Source: Hyaloperonospora brassicae (taxonomy: Eukaryota > Oomycota > Peronosporomycetes > Peronosporales > Peronosporaceae). From it: DNA of 64,000 nt. The translations under genes were made by a program, and so were the position numbers. This document shows positions 11,063-21,896 of this stretch, one piece after another. Where the stretch lies: positions 1-64,000 of the forward strand of contig CANTFL010001457.1 in assembly GCA_947650285.1 (NCBI GenBank), written 5' to 3'. Position 1 is the first letter of the stretch; every line of letters begins with the position of its first letter. Under the pieces are notes generated by a model that searched no databases, was not told where the DNA came from, and was given only the letters and a program-made list of their open reading frames with translations.

Positions 11063-11850
11063 TTGCATTCACATGATGGATCGTTTGAGCTTTCCGTCGA
11101 TCAAGATCGAGTTAGTGGTCAAAGGTATATTAAGGATCAAGATCACGTAGGTCAGGGTCGCGAAGGTGCTGAAATCGAGTGCAATGGTCTGGTATTATAT
11201 CTCGATTTTCTAGCTGATCTGGACAGGAAGCGCGGATTTCTCTGCGGCGATCATCCTACAAGTGGATATCGACTGTGTATGAAGTTACCTTCAGCGATGG
11301 ATACTAAAAAGAAGATTAAAAGAGTCGAGTGGATACAAGACCTACCGAAGCAAGAGATTGACGCTACAAGGGAGATTAAGACTGAAGACACCGAGTCTGA
11401 GGTAGCTGATCTGTTACAAGAATGGTCCAGCTGTCAGGCAGACTGGATCAGGATCAAGGATGGTGAGTCGCAAGAAGAGCATTCCCAACTGGTTAAAGGA
11501 CTCGAAATGATTGGACCGTGAGATTGTCGAAGGGAAACGAGGGTGAGAGGTTGCCGGCGCAGGTCAAGGTGGAGATCAATCAAGCGTCGATCGGATTGAA
11601 TAGATGGGTATGTGAAGATAGCCCGACCAAAGGCGGAGACCCTGACGAAAGTGATACGGTGCATGGAGAGTCCAGACGTCAGTCAGGCGGGATGTCGACT
11701 CGCGATGGTGTGTTACAAGGACGAGACGAGCGACAGTCTAAAGACGCAGCTATACCAGGGACTTACAATGAATTACCTGGAGTGATTGGTGATATGCTGT
11801 CTCCTGCTGTGATATATGCCACCAAGGCTATAAGCTGTGACGCTGTGTAA
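11063..11850 (+). pseudogene. Gypsy-3 unrecognised open segments
   Basis: Two open stretches in different frames, 11063-11521 (152 codons) and 11518-11850 (110 codons), follow the repeats. The first opens with the last DGSFELSVDQDR repeat and continues with a charged, Lys/Glu-rich sequence. The second has no recognisable domain. Both recur almost unchanged in Gypsy-4 (23574-23948 and 24023-24277), with a stop splitting the second there. The frames could be pieces of a former polyprotein. No function is proposed. Confidence 0.4.
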
Positions 11851-12003
11851 CCCTATCGAGTTGCTAACTTGAAGATCGAGGTGGGGGCAAAGGCGATCGA
11901 ATGGGTATCTTCCAGTGATGTTAATCCTGACAGAAAAGAATTCAGTCACCATCATAAAAAAGAGACCGATATGGGATAACGTGAAGAGCATAGACATTCC
12001 ACC

Positions 12004-12618
12004 GTGATGACCGCAGAGACCGATACGGTGGGGATCGACCGCTATAATGCGGATCGTAATCCACTGCAGATAAGTCGTGAAGAGGAGTTGCGGCTTTATC
12101 TCTGTCGATGTGAGGAGGAATATGCACCAAGTTTAGCCCATATGTGGCACGGACCGTTTTGTGAGGCCGTCAAATGTGGAGATCATATCGTACGACTGGA
12201 TATTGATGGTAAACCATACAGGTTGTTCTCGATGGTTCATTTTTCGAAGTTGAAGCAGGTCAAGATGTTTCAGTATCGACCGATAATCTGTTTGACGGTA
12301 TACGAGATTGATCGAGTGGGCTTTGATAAGGTATTGTGGCCGGACGATAGCTGGGAAGGATGTCGAGAGGATGATACGTTCGAAGTGAAAAGAACAGAAG
12401 ACGCGCGATCTGGCCGAAAACCACGGGTTGGACGAGTACACTGTCCGGTCGGGAAGTGTTGGAAAGGCTCTAGCGATCCGACATGGATAGACGAAGCAGA
12501 TGTAAATTGCGTGGATATGTCGCAAAAATATAACCGTGCACGAGCAAGCCGGAATCGATTCAAAGTGAAGCAATTAGAAGAAGCTGCATCAAGGGTCGAA
12601 CACCGATCTGGAGGTTAG
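12004..12618 (+). pseudogene. pol: Gypsy-3 integrase C-terminal tail (GPY/F and chromodomain-like)
   Basis: 204 codons read as the end of a Gypsy integrase. WHGPFCEAV followed by YRLFSMVHFSKLK fits the GPY/F module that follows the catalytic core. About residues 135-170 (RSGRKPRVGRVH, then CWKGSSDPTWIDEADVNC) fit a divergent chromodomain, which in Gypsy chromoviruses directs insertion to chosen chromatin. Catalytic core and zinc finger are missing, so this cannot integrate DNA alone. The start is arbitrary because it is a polyprotein fragment. The copy at 24431-25045 differs at two residues (F to V in the VHFSK segment, Q to K near residue 166). The stop TAG lies inside the first purine-loop hairpin. 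Confidence 0.65.
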
Positions 12619-12777
12619 GTGTGGTTGAAGTATGCAAGGAGGTTGCATATGGCTGTAAGGCGGTGAAAGCACATGTCGGGAGGCTGTATGTGGCGGAGGA
12701 TACCGGTGGACGGGTGTGCTAGGATTTAGCATATGCTGGTGGAATGGGTTTGAATAGTGTACTTGGAGGTAGTACAT
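12600..12777 (+). other. Series of five purine-loop hairpins
   Basis: Five stem-loops follow each other from the integrase stop codon. HP1 12600-12622: ACACC/GGTGT, loop containing GGAGG. HP2 12631-12649: perfect TATGCAA-GGAGG-TTGCATA. HP3 12670-12692: CACATGT/GTATGTG with two wobbles, loop containing GGGAGG. HP4 12714-12734: GTGTGCTA/TAGCATAT, loop GGATT here and GGAGG in the copy at 25141. HP5 12757-12777: GTGTACT/AGTACAT, loop TGGAGGT. Stems differ in sequence while the loop core is kept, as expected if the folded RNA matters. A role in packaging, dimerisation or expression of the element RNA is inference. Confidence 0.6.
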
Positions 12778-13511
12778 GCCAGATGAATGGGCTGTTCGTG
12801 AATGAGTATGGAACCGAATTACCAACTAGTTGATGGAGAGCGAGATTGATTTGGCATGATGATACAACGATAATAGATGTGACGAAAGATGATAATGAAA
12901 TCTGACCTATCATCATTTTAGAATTCTACTAAGACCGGCGGTCCAAGTAAAGCAGAATGATCTAACGATCTTGTTCAAACGAATAGCGATCTAAGCCGAG
13001 ATTGATGATCTGGCGATACAGGTCGATTGAATGGAGATATTATTGAAGCCTAAGTAACTATCGATCTGGTGAAGAATGGGATAGGTTCAACTCAGGCTGT
13101 CGATCCGGTCGTCTGTAGGGAAAAGTAGAGATATGGATCTATCTGGGACTATTCAATTATACCTCCCGTGATCTGGCGCTCCGTACGACAGATCGTGGGC
13201 AGGAGATGAAGGCCCGGTGGGTAGTCGATCTAGTGATCCCCTGGAGAAAGGTGTCGAATCGGCCGGACCAAGATCACTTGGAGACCCAGGTCGATCTGGT
13301 ACTATGGGAATATGCTCTTCTGAATCGGCCGATCTGGGTGAAAGATCGCGATCCGGCGACAAAAGTGCGGTAGAACACTCCGAGGGTACTGTAGAAGTGA
13401 GGAGACGCGTCGGGGAGGTCATGGGATGGACTTGAGTGCTTAAAACGAAGTTAATGAGTTACTGGACTGAAGCCTGTTGCTGCCCAAAAGGACTTCAGTA
13501 CAGGGGGTGGT
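12778..13511 (+). other. Gypsy-3 3' non-coding tail with polypurine tract
   Basis: No supported gene lies here. The stretch is rich in GATC and ends with the polypurine tract cagggggtggt (13501-13511) directly before the 3' LTR. It is collinear with 25205-25938. Short open frames on both strands are not conserved in a coding sense. Confidence 0.65.
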
Positions 13512-15328
13512 TGTGGCAAAGTCATCAATTAAAATATATGAAATGGATCGGTGGTCATCTAATTGAGGCGCCACGTACTGGTGAAAAATGGCACGAAGTG
13601 ATCTGGCGATCCGATGAGAAACGGAAGGTGATCCCACGGAGATCGACGGACCGATCCAACGGTCGGCCGAAGGATGGACGTGGAACGGTGTGAGACGAGG
13701 CGCAGAAAGGGGTGATTTTCTTGGAACAATCTGGGACGAGTCGCAGACATCGATGATTTCCACGGTGCAATCTGGGACGAGGGACTAGATTGAACCAGAA
13801 GACCGATCTGAACTGAGAAAGTTACTTCTGAGACCAAGTGATGCGACGTGGCTCTGTGACAAAGTTGTAGCATCCAGGTGATCGAAGATACACATCACCG
13901 ATCTCCAATGGGAGTACTGATTTAGGTTAATTATTACCCGATCTGGAAGTGTGTATACTCGTGGGAGTCCATGGAACTCTTTCAAGACCTATGGATGGTC
14001 TCGTTGTGCGGATAAACCCTTTAGGATGGTATCTGACCATGCACAACTAACGGAAAAGACATATAGGTCCGGATCGCACTGTGTCGATCCTCAACGATCT
14101 CGAATTGGGCATCAGATCGGTCATGTTCCATGCTGGTTATGGATATATCGATGATGGAGCTATTGGATTGTGATATACATGCTTGATGAAGGTCCATGAG
14201 TGATGTCGCAAAAGTTCTGACCGAAAGAGCCAGTGGAAGCCGGTCAAATTGACGTCGCAAAATGGATTTAGACACATTCCGCATTTGGATACTATTTTGG
14301 ACTTTTCGGTACCAAAATTGGGTATTTGGTACCGCATTTGGAATTTGCTCCTTTTTGGTGTCTAGGTACGATATCGGGAGTATTGGCGCTATCTTTGGAG
14401 CACATGTCACGAGATTTCGACACGTGTTCAAGGGGGCGGTCAAGCTTAAAGGTGATATCGGTTTGGAGAGTGACCTACAGTTTGGAATAGGCTTAAGGAT
14501 AGGATGGCTATTAATTTGGTTGGATAATAAAACAGTTACCGTTTTTACATATAAAGCACGTCGCAGACTTCTCTTTCGGGCAGGATATTTGGCCTCCCGT
14601 CGATCAAGAGACGTCGCACGCGCCGTGTTTCGTGTACTCACCTTGGATTGTTTGGCCAAGGTGGGGTTAAGGTATCTCAACTCAACTCAAACTGCTAGGG
14701 TAGCAGCAAACAACGGTAAAGGAAAAGGATTTTGGTTACAAGATCGCGAGGCGGCTCAAGTGGTCAGAAGATCTGGACAAGGCATTCAAGACACGACCGA
14801 GCAAGACCGAAGCGATCTACAGGGCAGATCGGCACGTTTCATTTTGGCGAAACCCAGGACCGATCCACCCACATTGCGCGCTTCCGGCAAGATCGGCCGA
14901 TCCCATGACCAGATCGGACCGATCCCAACGCAAGATCGACGCAAGACTACTATTTGCTGAGTGAAGATTTCCGCACAGCAAAGACCCCGATCCCGAAGAC
15001 AAATCGCGATCGGTGTGATTCAAGATCGAGATCGCGACATCGCCCAAGAGTGACTGCCGCGACTCAAGATCAAGATCGCAGAACCCCCGTTCGTGGTGTG
15101 AAGATTTCCGCACCGGAAGCGAACGCTCAACCCAACCTCTCAGCGAGATCGACATCTCCCAAGGCCATTACGAAGAGCTCAAGCCAGCCCAACCGACGGG
15201 TACACAAGGTGAGCACAAGGCTATACAACAAGGCACGGATCGGAGTACCGCCACCGTGAGTCCGCAAGTCTGGGCAAGTGGAAGATCGACACTCACTAAA
15301 GTAATTTTGTGGGATCGACTTCACCACA
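13512..15328 (+). repeat. Gypsy-3 3' LTR
   Basis: This 1817-bp LTR has TGTGG and CCACA ends. GATC occurs about 36 times by eye, several times the random expectation. It is collinear with the LTR at 25939. It is followed by AATA (15329-15332), matching the left flank of Gypsy-3. Confidence 0.87.
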
Positions 15329-15357
15329 AATACTACCGCTAAGCCTATTATTCGCAG

Positions 15358-15391
15358 TGACGTCATCCACTGACGTCATGCAATACGTCAT
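15358..15391. promoter_or_regulatory. Cluster of TGACGTCA palindromes
   Basis: Two perfect TGACGTCA palindromes (15358-15365 and 15371-15378) start 13 bp apart, with a partial third (tacgtca, 15384-15390) a further 13 bp on. This is the core bound by CREB/ATF-type bZIP proteins in other eukaryotes. It lies just beyond the Copia-A pol stop, where the U3 of its 3' LTR would begin, so it may be an LTR enhancer. Binding in this organism is inference. Confidence 0.4.
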
Positions 15392-15414
15392 CCCAACCAC
15401 TCCTGACTTCGCAC

Positions 15415-16260
15415 TTACTGGTACATACCGGTACCAAGCGGTATATCGAGACTTGGTCTTCCGCTTGCTTCGACACTTGACGCAGCTTGACGAGGTGTCT
15501 TCTTCACAGCCGCCGTCTGTCCAACACTCCCTCTCGCCTCGTTAGCTGCGGCACCTTGGATCCCAAGTCGATTGCGAAGATTTTCAAATTGTACAGCGGC
15601 GATCGACTTGGTCATCATGTTCGCCAGCATATCTTGCGTCGAGCAATACTCCAAAACGACTTTACCCGATTCCACCATCCCACGCACAAAATGGTAGCGT
15701 ATGTCAATGTGCTTTGTTCTCTTGTAGAACTCCGGGTTCTTGGCGAGAGCGATTGATCCTTGGTTGTCTTCATACATCTTGATCGCTTCGTCGCTTGTCA
15801 TCTCACCAAGTTCCCCCAAAAATACCTTGAGCCATACGGCTTCTTTGGTTGCTTCGGAAAGCGCCATGTATTCTGCTTCCGTTGAAGATAGCGCGACCGT
15901 CTGTTGTTTCTGGATTTTCCAGCTGATGCATCCTCCGTTCATCATGAACACATAGCCGCTTGTACTTCGTCTTGACTCAATGTCGCCGGCCCAGTCTGCG
16001 TCGGTGTACCCGCAGATACGGCTTCCTTCTTCACGTGTAAACTCAAGGCCATGATAAGGGGTGACTTGCAGGTATCTCAGCACACGCTTCAGAGATTGCC
16101 AGTGGGTAGGGCATGGGTCGGACGAAAAGTAGGATAATGATCCCACTGCAGCAGCTATGTCCGGACGTGTGGCGACCATAGAGTACATGATGCCTCCGAC
16201 AGCACTTCGATATGGCACGTTGCACATAATGTCTTCGTGCTTGCATTCTTGGTCACACAT
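15415..16260 (-). pseudogene. pol: Copia-A RNase H and pol C-terminus
   Basis: 281 codons match the Copia RNase H region, which degrades the RNA strand during reverse transcription. Visible marks are GYTDADWAGD, the STSGYVF block, ALSSTEAEYMAL and KMYEDNQGSIALAKNP, then the C-terminal KRTKHIDIRYHFVRG. The catalytic Asp of DADW, the Glu of STEAEY and the Asp of EDNQ are present. It is separated from RT by a TAA at 16288-16290, where copies of this type normally read on. The final about 50 codons are low-complexity and not recognised. Confidence 0.8.
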
Positions 16261-16287
16261 CTTCTTGGTGAGTTTCAGACCGGGATC

Positions 16288-16963
16288 TTAAGGCGTCTTC
16301 ACTGGCTTGCTGGTATCCATTCCGAACTTGGTCAACACGGACTTGATAAAATCGGTTTGTCGCACAGTCACTATTCCAGTTTTACGGTCGTTCTTGATCT
16401 CCATGCCGAGAAAGTAATCGAGCTCACCGAGATCCGTCATTTCGAAACGTGTGTTCAGCGCCATCTTGGTTGACTTGAGAAGTTTGTTGTTACTGCTGGC
16501 AAGGATAAGATCATCGACGTAGAGCACCACGAATTCATGTCTTGGTCGTCTCGCTTGATGTATATGCAGTGGTCCGATTCGCACTTCTTGAACCCCATCT
16601 TGATCATGAACCCATCGATAGTTTGATTCCACATGCGTGACGATTGCTTCAAGCCGTAGAGCGATCTCTTCAGCTTGAACACATGGTCCGGCTGTTTTTC
16701 ATCCAGGTATCCGTCCGGCTGGTACATGTAGATGTCTTCGTAGAGGGAGCCGTTAAGAAACGCTGTTTTGACGTCCATCTGATGTAGCATGAGGCCGTAC
16801 TTGGCCGCCATGCTGAGCACCACACGAATCGAGGTGAACTTGGCCACTGGTGCGAAAGTTTCTTCATAATCAACCCCGAATTTCCGTGAGAATCCTTTGG
16901 CCACCAGTCTTGCCTTAAACGTTCAACTTCGCCAGCTTGATGTTCCTTGACGCGAAAGACCCA
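16288..16963 (-). pseudogene. pol: Copia-A reverse transcriptase, frameshifted
   Basis: RT is spread over two frames: 16455-16904 holds the fingers and motif A (LHQMDVKTAFLNG, then LKRSLYGLKQS), and 16288-16632 holds the catalytic YVDD (VVLYVDDLILASS). The change of frame falls near 16530, just before YVDD. Further disorder lies at 16905-16963, where the FRVKEHQ and ARLVAKGF parts no longer join. The frame ends at TAA 16288-16290. Confidence 0.8.
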
Positions 16964-18751
16964 TCAGCAATCTATGGATTTGCGATTTTTCGGAAGAGGC
17001 ACGATCTCCCACGTGTCGTTTCTCTGAAGCGAGTCGAACTCTGAGTCACACGCTTCTTTCCAGTTGCCGGAGTCGCTTGATTCCAACGCCGACTTGAATG
17101 TAGTCGGCATTTCCCCCACTGAATCAACGATGTAGGCTGCTTCAAAATCCATCGCAGCCGCTGACACATGCTCAAGCGACGAACCTTTGTACGTTCTTTG
17201 CTTTGGACTTGGTATGACGGTGGTTTTCTTAAGTGATTGAGTTCGCGTGTCTCTCTTGTTGTTGTTTTTCGAAGACCTGGTGCCTTGGTCGTCATTGTCG
17301 CTCGAGTATATGTCAATATCAGTTTTACCTTCTTCTTTTTCTTCGTTCTCGTCTTGATCCTCAAATTCAACGACACTTGACTCATCGTTGTAGTTGCACG
17401 GACCTTCATCAAACTTGTCTTCCATGAACGTGGAATCGCGACTGATCTTGATCGCTCCGGTTGACACTTCCTCGAATCGATATGACTTCTGATGTTCGGT
17501 GTACCCCAGAAAACGACAAAGTGACGACTTGGATTCTAACTTCGCGCGTTTGTCTAGAGGCACTTGAACATACGCGTGATATTCAAACACTTTAACATTC
17601 GCCAGAATCGGTCTCTTCATCGTCCACACTTGATATAGAGACTTGATTTGGTGGATGGCACGTGTTGGACAGCGGTTTCGAAGAAACATCGCCGTCATCA
17701 CTGCTTCACTCCAGTAGCTCTTTCCCAGTCCAGCAAGTTCCATCATACAGCGCGCACACTCGATCAGCGTGCGATTCATTCTCTCAGCTACTCCGTTGAG
17801 CTGAGGAGTATATGGGTGTGTAAAATTTTGTTGTATCCCCCTTTCCGTGCAGAATCGTGCCAACTTGTCGGACTTGTACTCACCCCCATTGTTACTTTGA
17901 AGGTACTTCACGCGATTTCCGGTTTGTTTTTCGGCCATCGCAGCGTATTCCATGAACTTCGCCGCAACTTCAGATTTGCTCTTGAGCAGGTACACGACAC
18001 AGTATCTTGACTTGTCGTCGATGAATGTCACGAAGTACCGCTTTCCACCGAAAGTTGCCATCGACACCGGTCCGCATACGTCGCTGTGAATCACTTCGAG
18101 CACTTTGGAGGTGCAAGCTGTAGTGTTCGATTGGAAGCGCATTCGAGTCTGTTTTCCCAGAGCACAACCTTCACACACGTCCCACTTCTTAACCGAAGAG
18201 ATGTCGATTCCAATTCGAATGTTCTTCGTCACGATGCGATTGAGTCCATCGTGACCTATGTGGCCAAGCCGAAGGTGCCAGAGGTACGACTTGGTGTCCC
18301 CTTGACATCCCGACGACTTGGCTGCATTTGCTTGTTCCGGCACTACTGGAGTCATTTGCAGCTTGAACAGTCCTTTACCTTCACGGGCACCAATTTTCCA
18401 CTTGGTCCCTTTCGCTTCTCCATAGCACCCATCCTTTGTGAACATTACTGGGCCGACATCCTTGGTGAAGCGGCCGACTGAGAACAGGTTTCTGGATAAC
18501 TTTGGGATGTGCCACACGTTTGTGAGCACACCTTTCTTCATCTCTTGGGGTGTCTTCATCAACATGACAATGTCTCCACTGCCGATTGCTTGGACGATTC
18601 CATCATCCGCGAGATGGACGTCCACAGTGTTAAACACTTTGTACAATCGCATGAACTTATTGGAGCACGTCATGTGCTGCGTCGCCCCGGAGTAGACTAG
18701 CCAGATTTCGCTCGATTTCGCAAATGTCGTTCCACGGATCGAGAAGAGGTA
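16964..18751 (-). pseudogene. pol: Copia-A protease and integrase, catalytic residues lost
   Basis: The frame is open from inside the neighbouring LTR (to 18829), but only the part up to 18751 belongs to Copia-A. The protease site reads WLVYSGATQHM where Copia proteases have D-S-G, so the catalytic Asp is Tyr. The GAG-pre-integrase HHCC motif is present (LWHLRLGHIGHDGL, then CEGCALGKQ). In the integrase core the first Asp (HSDVCGP) and the Glu (LNGVAERMNRT) are present, but the second Asp is Asn (QSNNGGEY). Both enzymes would be inactive even if translated. A family-specific acidic linker follows. Confidence 0.85.
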
Positions 18752-19052
18752 TGTTGAAACTTGAGCGGGAGGCGAAGAGAAGCCGAAGCAAAGAGACCGG
18801 AGAGAACGAAGCGGAGAACACTTGCTCACTTGAGGGAGGATTCGAAAGTGATTGATTCATAGGTCTTAACTCTGCCTACCATAGACTTCATCAAATTACG
18901 TGGTGCATCTAACCAACCTGTTTACACGCGTCCAACCATCCTACGCGTCCAATCATCCTACGCGTCTAATCATCTCTGAGGTGATTACCGACGTAAGAAC
19001 TATCCCGTAAGAACTACGCGCTAAGTTCGTATTGTACCGGTGCCCCTCAATA
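18752..19052 (-). repeat. Copia-B1 3' LTR
   Basis: A 301-bp LTR: on the - strand it starts TATTGAGG (expected TGTTGAGG) and ends TTCAACA. It contains three ACGCGT palindromes about 17 bp apart where array LTRs have two. Its end joins the Copia-A pol directly. A G-rich polypurine tract (gagggggcg) lies between the pol stop and the LTR start. Confidence 0.85.
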
Positions 19053-19059
19053 CGCCCCC

Positions 19060-21834
19060 TCAATCCAAACACGCACAGATGCCAAGCGCCGCCGTCATCT
19101 CCTTGTGGCGCGGTCCGTGAAGTCCCTTCGTCACGATGTCCGCCAACATCACCGTCGTCTCGCAGTAATCGAGCTTCACTTCACCGCGCTTGACCTCATC
19201 ACGGATGTGGTGGTACTTGATGTCGATATGCTTGGCGCGGCCGTGGTTGACTGGGTTCTTCGTCATCTTGATGCACGATTGGTTGTCTTCACGTATCATG
19301 AGCTCGGGTCCTTCCTCGTTAGCGGCCGCCATGATCTCGCATAGCAAGCGATGGTTCCACTTGCCCTCTTGGATCGCCAGCTCAGCGCGATCTACTCCGC
19401 TTCACTCATGGACAACGAAACACTTGACTGTTCTTGCTGCCCCGACTCACTGGCGCACTTAAAAGCATGAAGACGTAGCCGGACGTCGACTTGCGATCAG
19501 CAACGTCACCGGCCCAGTCTGCATCCGAATATCCACGGAAGTCGCTCTTCGCACTTGGTTTGTAGCAAATCCCATGCATCTTGGTGCCTTTTAGGTAGTG
19601 AAAGATGCGCTTGACCGCAACCCAGTGCTCTTCTTGAGGATTCTCCATGAAACGCGACACAAAGCTAACAGCATAGGCGATGTCCGGTCGCGTTGCGGTC
19701 GTCAAAGCACCAACTGCTTCACGGAACGGAACATCGACCTTGCTTGCAGAGTGTCTCGACACCAGTCGAGAGCTGACGTCCACAGGACTTGCCACAGCCT
19801 TGCACTCATCCATTCCAAAGCGCTTGAGAATATCGTCGACATAACGGCGCTGACACATCGTCACGCTGCCATCTTTACCATCCAATAGCTCGATGCAAAG
19901 GACAAACGCACACTTGCCGCTGTCCGTCATCTCGAAGCGTGTCTTGAGGTCGTTCTTGGTGCGCGCAATCAGCTCGAGCGAGCTTCCAGTCACCAAGACA
20001 TCGTCCACGTAGACCAGCACAAAAAGACAATGGTCTTCCGAAGTCATGATGTAGAGACACGGATCGAATACTGGCGCTCGAAAACCAATCGAGCGTATGA
20101 ACTCGTCGAAGGTCTCGTTCCAAACACGCGAGGCTTGCTTGAGACCGTAGATCGCCTTGATCAACTCGAGACAGCCGAAATCACCGTCCATCTTGACGCC
20201 TTCGGGAACGGCGAAGAAAACTTTCTCCTTCATCACTCCATACAGGAACCATACAGGAACGCAGTCATCACATCAAGCTGGTCGAGGGGCCATCCAAAGT
20301 GTTTAGCGATGGCGATGACCATTTGCAGCGTCACATACTTGAACAAGGGCGAGAATGTCTCCGTGTAGTCAATGCTGTACTTTTGGCAAAAGCCCTTGGC
20401 CACAAGTCGTGCCTTGTATTTATCGATTGACCCATCCGCCTTGCGCTTGATCTTGAAGACCCACTTTGTGTCAATGGCGCTTTGTCCGTTGGGTAACTCG
20501 GCCGCACGGATGACGCCGCGAAGCTTCATTGAATCGGGCTCCGCACCAATTGCCTTGCGCCAGTGTACTTGGTCCGGGCCAACCACTGCTTCTTCAAATG
20601 TCGACGGCTCCGACAAATCCATTGTCGCTTCGACAGCATTTGCACTCGCATGCCACTACGCGGGGGAAGTCGGTGTGTCATGTTGCTCTTCTGACTTCCT
20701 TTCTTCATCTGCATTGGCTCGACGTGACGAGCGGTCATCCGGCGCGCTTGATTTTTCCAATCCGGGTCGTTGGCGCACTGCTCGGGGCATACTTGCATCA
20801 TCATCCTCGTGAGTGGGTTGGGCCTTGCGCTTTCCTGTTTGTTTGAAGTATCTGGGACGCGGATCCTCATCATCAAGATCGATCGATTTGAAGTCCAGGC
20901 CATCAACGTCGTCATCGGCGATCAGCATTGAAAGTCCAAATGCCGACTCATCGAAGTTGACATCGCGACTGATCAGCACCTGCCCCGCCTCGATGTCGTA
21001 AACTCGATACGCCTTGGACACTTCTTCGTAGCCTAAAAACAATCCAGCACGCGACTTGGGATACCACTTGGGTCGTTTCTCCTTCGGGGTCAAGATGTAT
21101 GCTTGGCATTCGAAAACGCGCATGTGCTTGACACTTGGCTTGGAATTGTAGATAACCTCGAACGGTGTTTTGTGCGAGATCTTGGGTGACGGCAGACGGT
21201 TCTTCACATAGACATCCGTCATAGCCGCTTCAGCCCAGAAGCGCTTGTCCATCTTGGCATGATGGAGCATGCTGCGACCAATTGTGACGATGGTCCGAAT
21301 CGCACGTTCAGCAGTTCCGTTGGCTTGGTGCGCGTATGGCACCGTGGTTTGCTGTTCGATGGCTTCGTCTTCGTAGAAATATTGAAGCGAGTTCTTTGCA
21401 AACTCACGCGCTCCATCGTGTCGCACAAACTTGACCTTCTTGTTGAACTGCGTCTGGACCCTCGTGATGTAATTCTTGATGCACTCTTCACTCATCAAAT
21501 TGTCATGAAGACAGAACCCTTTCATACACCCGCTGGATTCATCCACAATCAGCAGCAGGTACTTGCTGCCACCCAGAGACTTTTCTCCCATGGGTCCGCA
21601 GATGTCGAAGTGGAGCATCTCGAAGGTGTTGTAGGTACGCTTGTCACGGTTGCTTAAGAATAGTTTTTGGACCATTTTCCCTTCTTGGCATCCTCGACAC
21701 GCACTTGGTCCATTCGGCTCGGAACAGATCGGAGCGTCCTTGATCATGTTGCCTGTCACCATCTTGCGAAGCACGTCGACTGGAGCATGACACATTTGCG
21801 CGTGCAGATCGACGGCGTTGCCGCGTGGTGCCAC
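19060..21834 (-). pseudogene. pol: Copia-B1 pol: integrase, RT, RNase H
   Basis: The frame order is 20656-21834 (integrase), 20233-20622 (RT start), 19406-20236 (RT and RNase H) and 19060-19347 (C-terminus). Integrase shows HFDICGP, RHDGAREF and NGTAERAI, an intact DDE triad. A TAG follows TSPA. The RT break comes from an 11-bp tandem duplication at 20238-20259. RT keeps YVDDVLVTG; RNase H has DADWAGD. A 1-bp loss around 19430 changes GSKKQPSVS to a dead frame. The C-terminal part keeps REDNQSCIKM intact, without the TAA seen in the + array. Confidence 0.85.
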
Positions 21835-21896
21835 ATTGGCTTATCGCTTCGTCGTGCGAAGTCAGCAGAGTCCATCTACAAGATCGGCAGCTGCCA

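Larger units (their letters stand above)
6230..15332 (+). mobile_element. Gypsy-3, internally deleted LTR retrotransposon
   Basis: The element has a 5' LTR (6234-8052), internal region (8053-13511) and 3' LTR (13512-15328), flanked by AATA at 6230-6233 and 15329-15332 as a likely 4-bp target-site duplication. Order inside: broken gag, a protease-to-RT linker piece, an Asp/Arg-rich repeat region, an integrase tail with GPY/F and chromodomain-like modules, purine-loop hairpins, a non-coding tail and a polypurine tract. Protease, RT, RNase H and integrase catalytic core are absent, so it could move only with enzymes supplied by another copy. The 5' LTR carries TA instead of TG at its first two bases. 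Confidence 0.8.
15333..18751 (-). mobile_element. Copia-A fragment (dead)
   Basis: A - strand Copia of a different family from the arrays: its protein is clearly diverged and its RT and integrase motifs vary. Present are protease start, integrase, RT and RNase H, in the Copia order. gag and the 5' LTR are missing, because the piece is cut at 18751 by the end of a family-B LTR. The 3' end (15333-15414) may hold the start of its own LTR, cut by the Gypsy-3 insertion. Confidence 0.8.

Noticed and set aside
10241..11160. CRISPR-like array in the GATC-rich repeat region
   Set aside because: Spacing is irregular (about 85-175 bp), repeats are degenerate, and the context is a eukaryotic retrotransposon.
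18752..18829. A 621-codon frame that starts inside the B1 LTR and runs into Copia-A pol, and similar LTR-to-pol frames at 59217 and 62106
   Set aside because: The LTR part has no ATG in frame (only GTG) and a TGA lies shortly upstream, so a chimeric protein is not supported; only the pol part was annotated.
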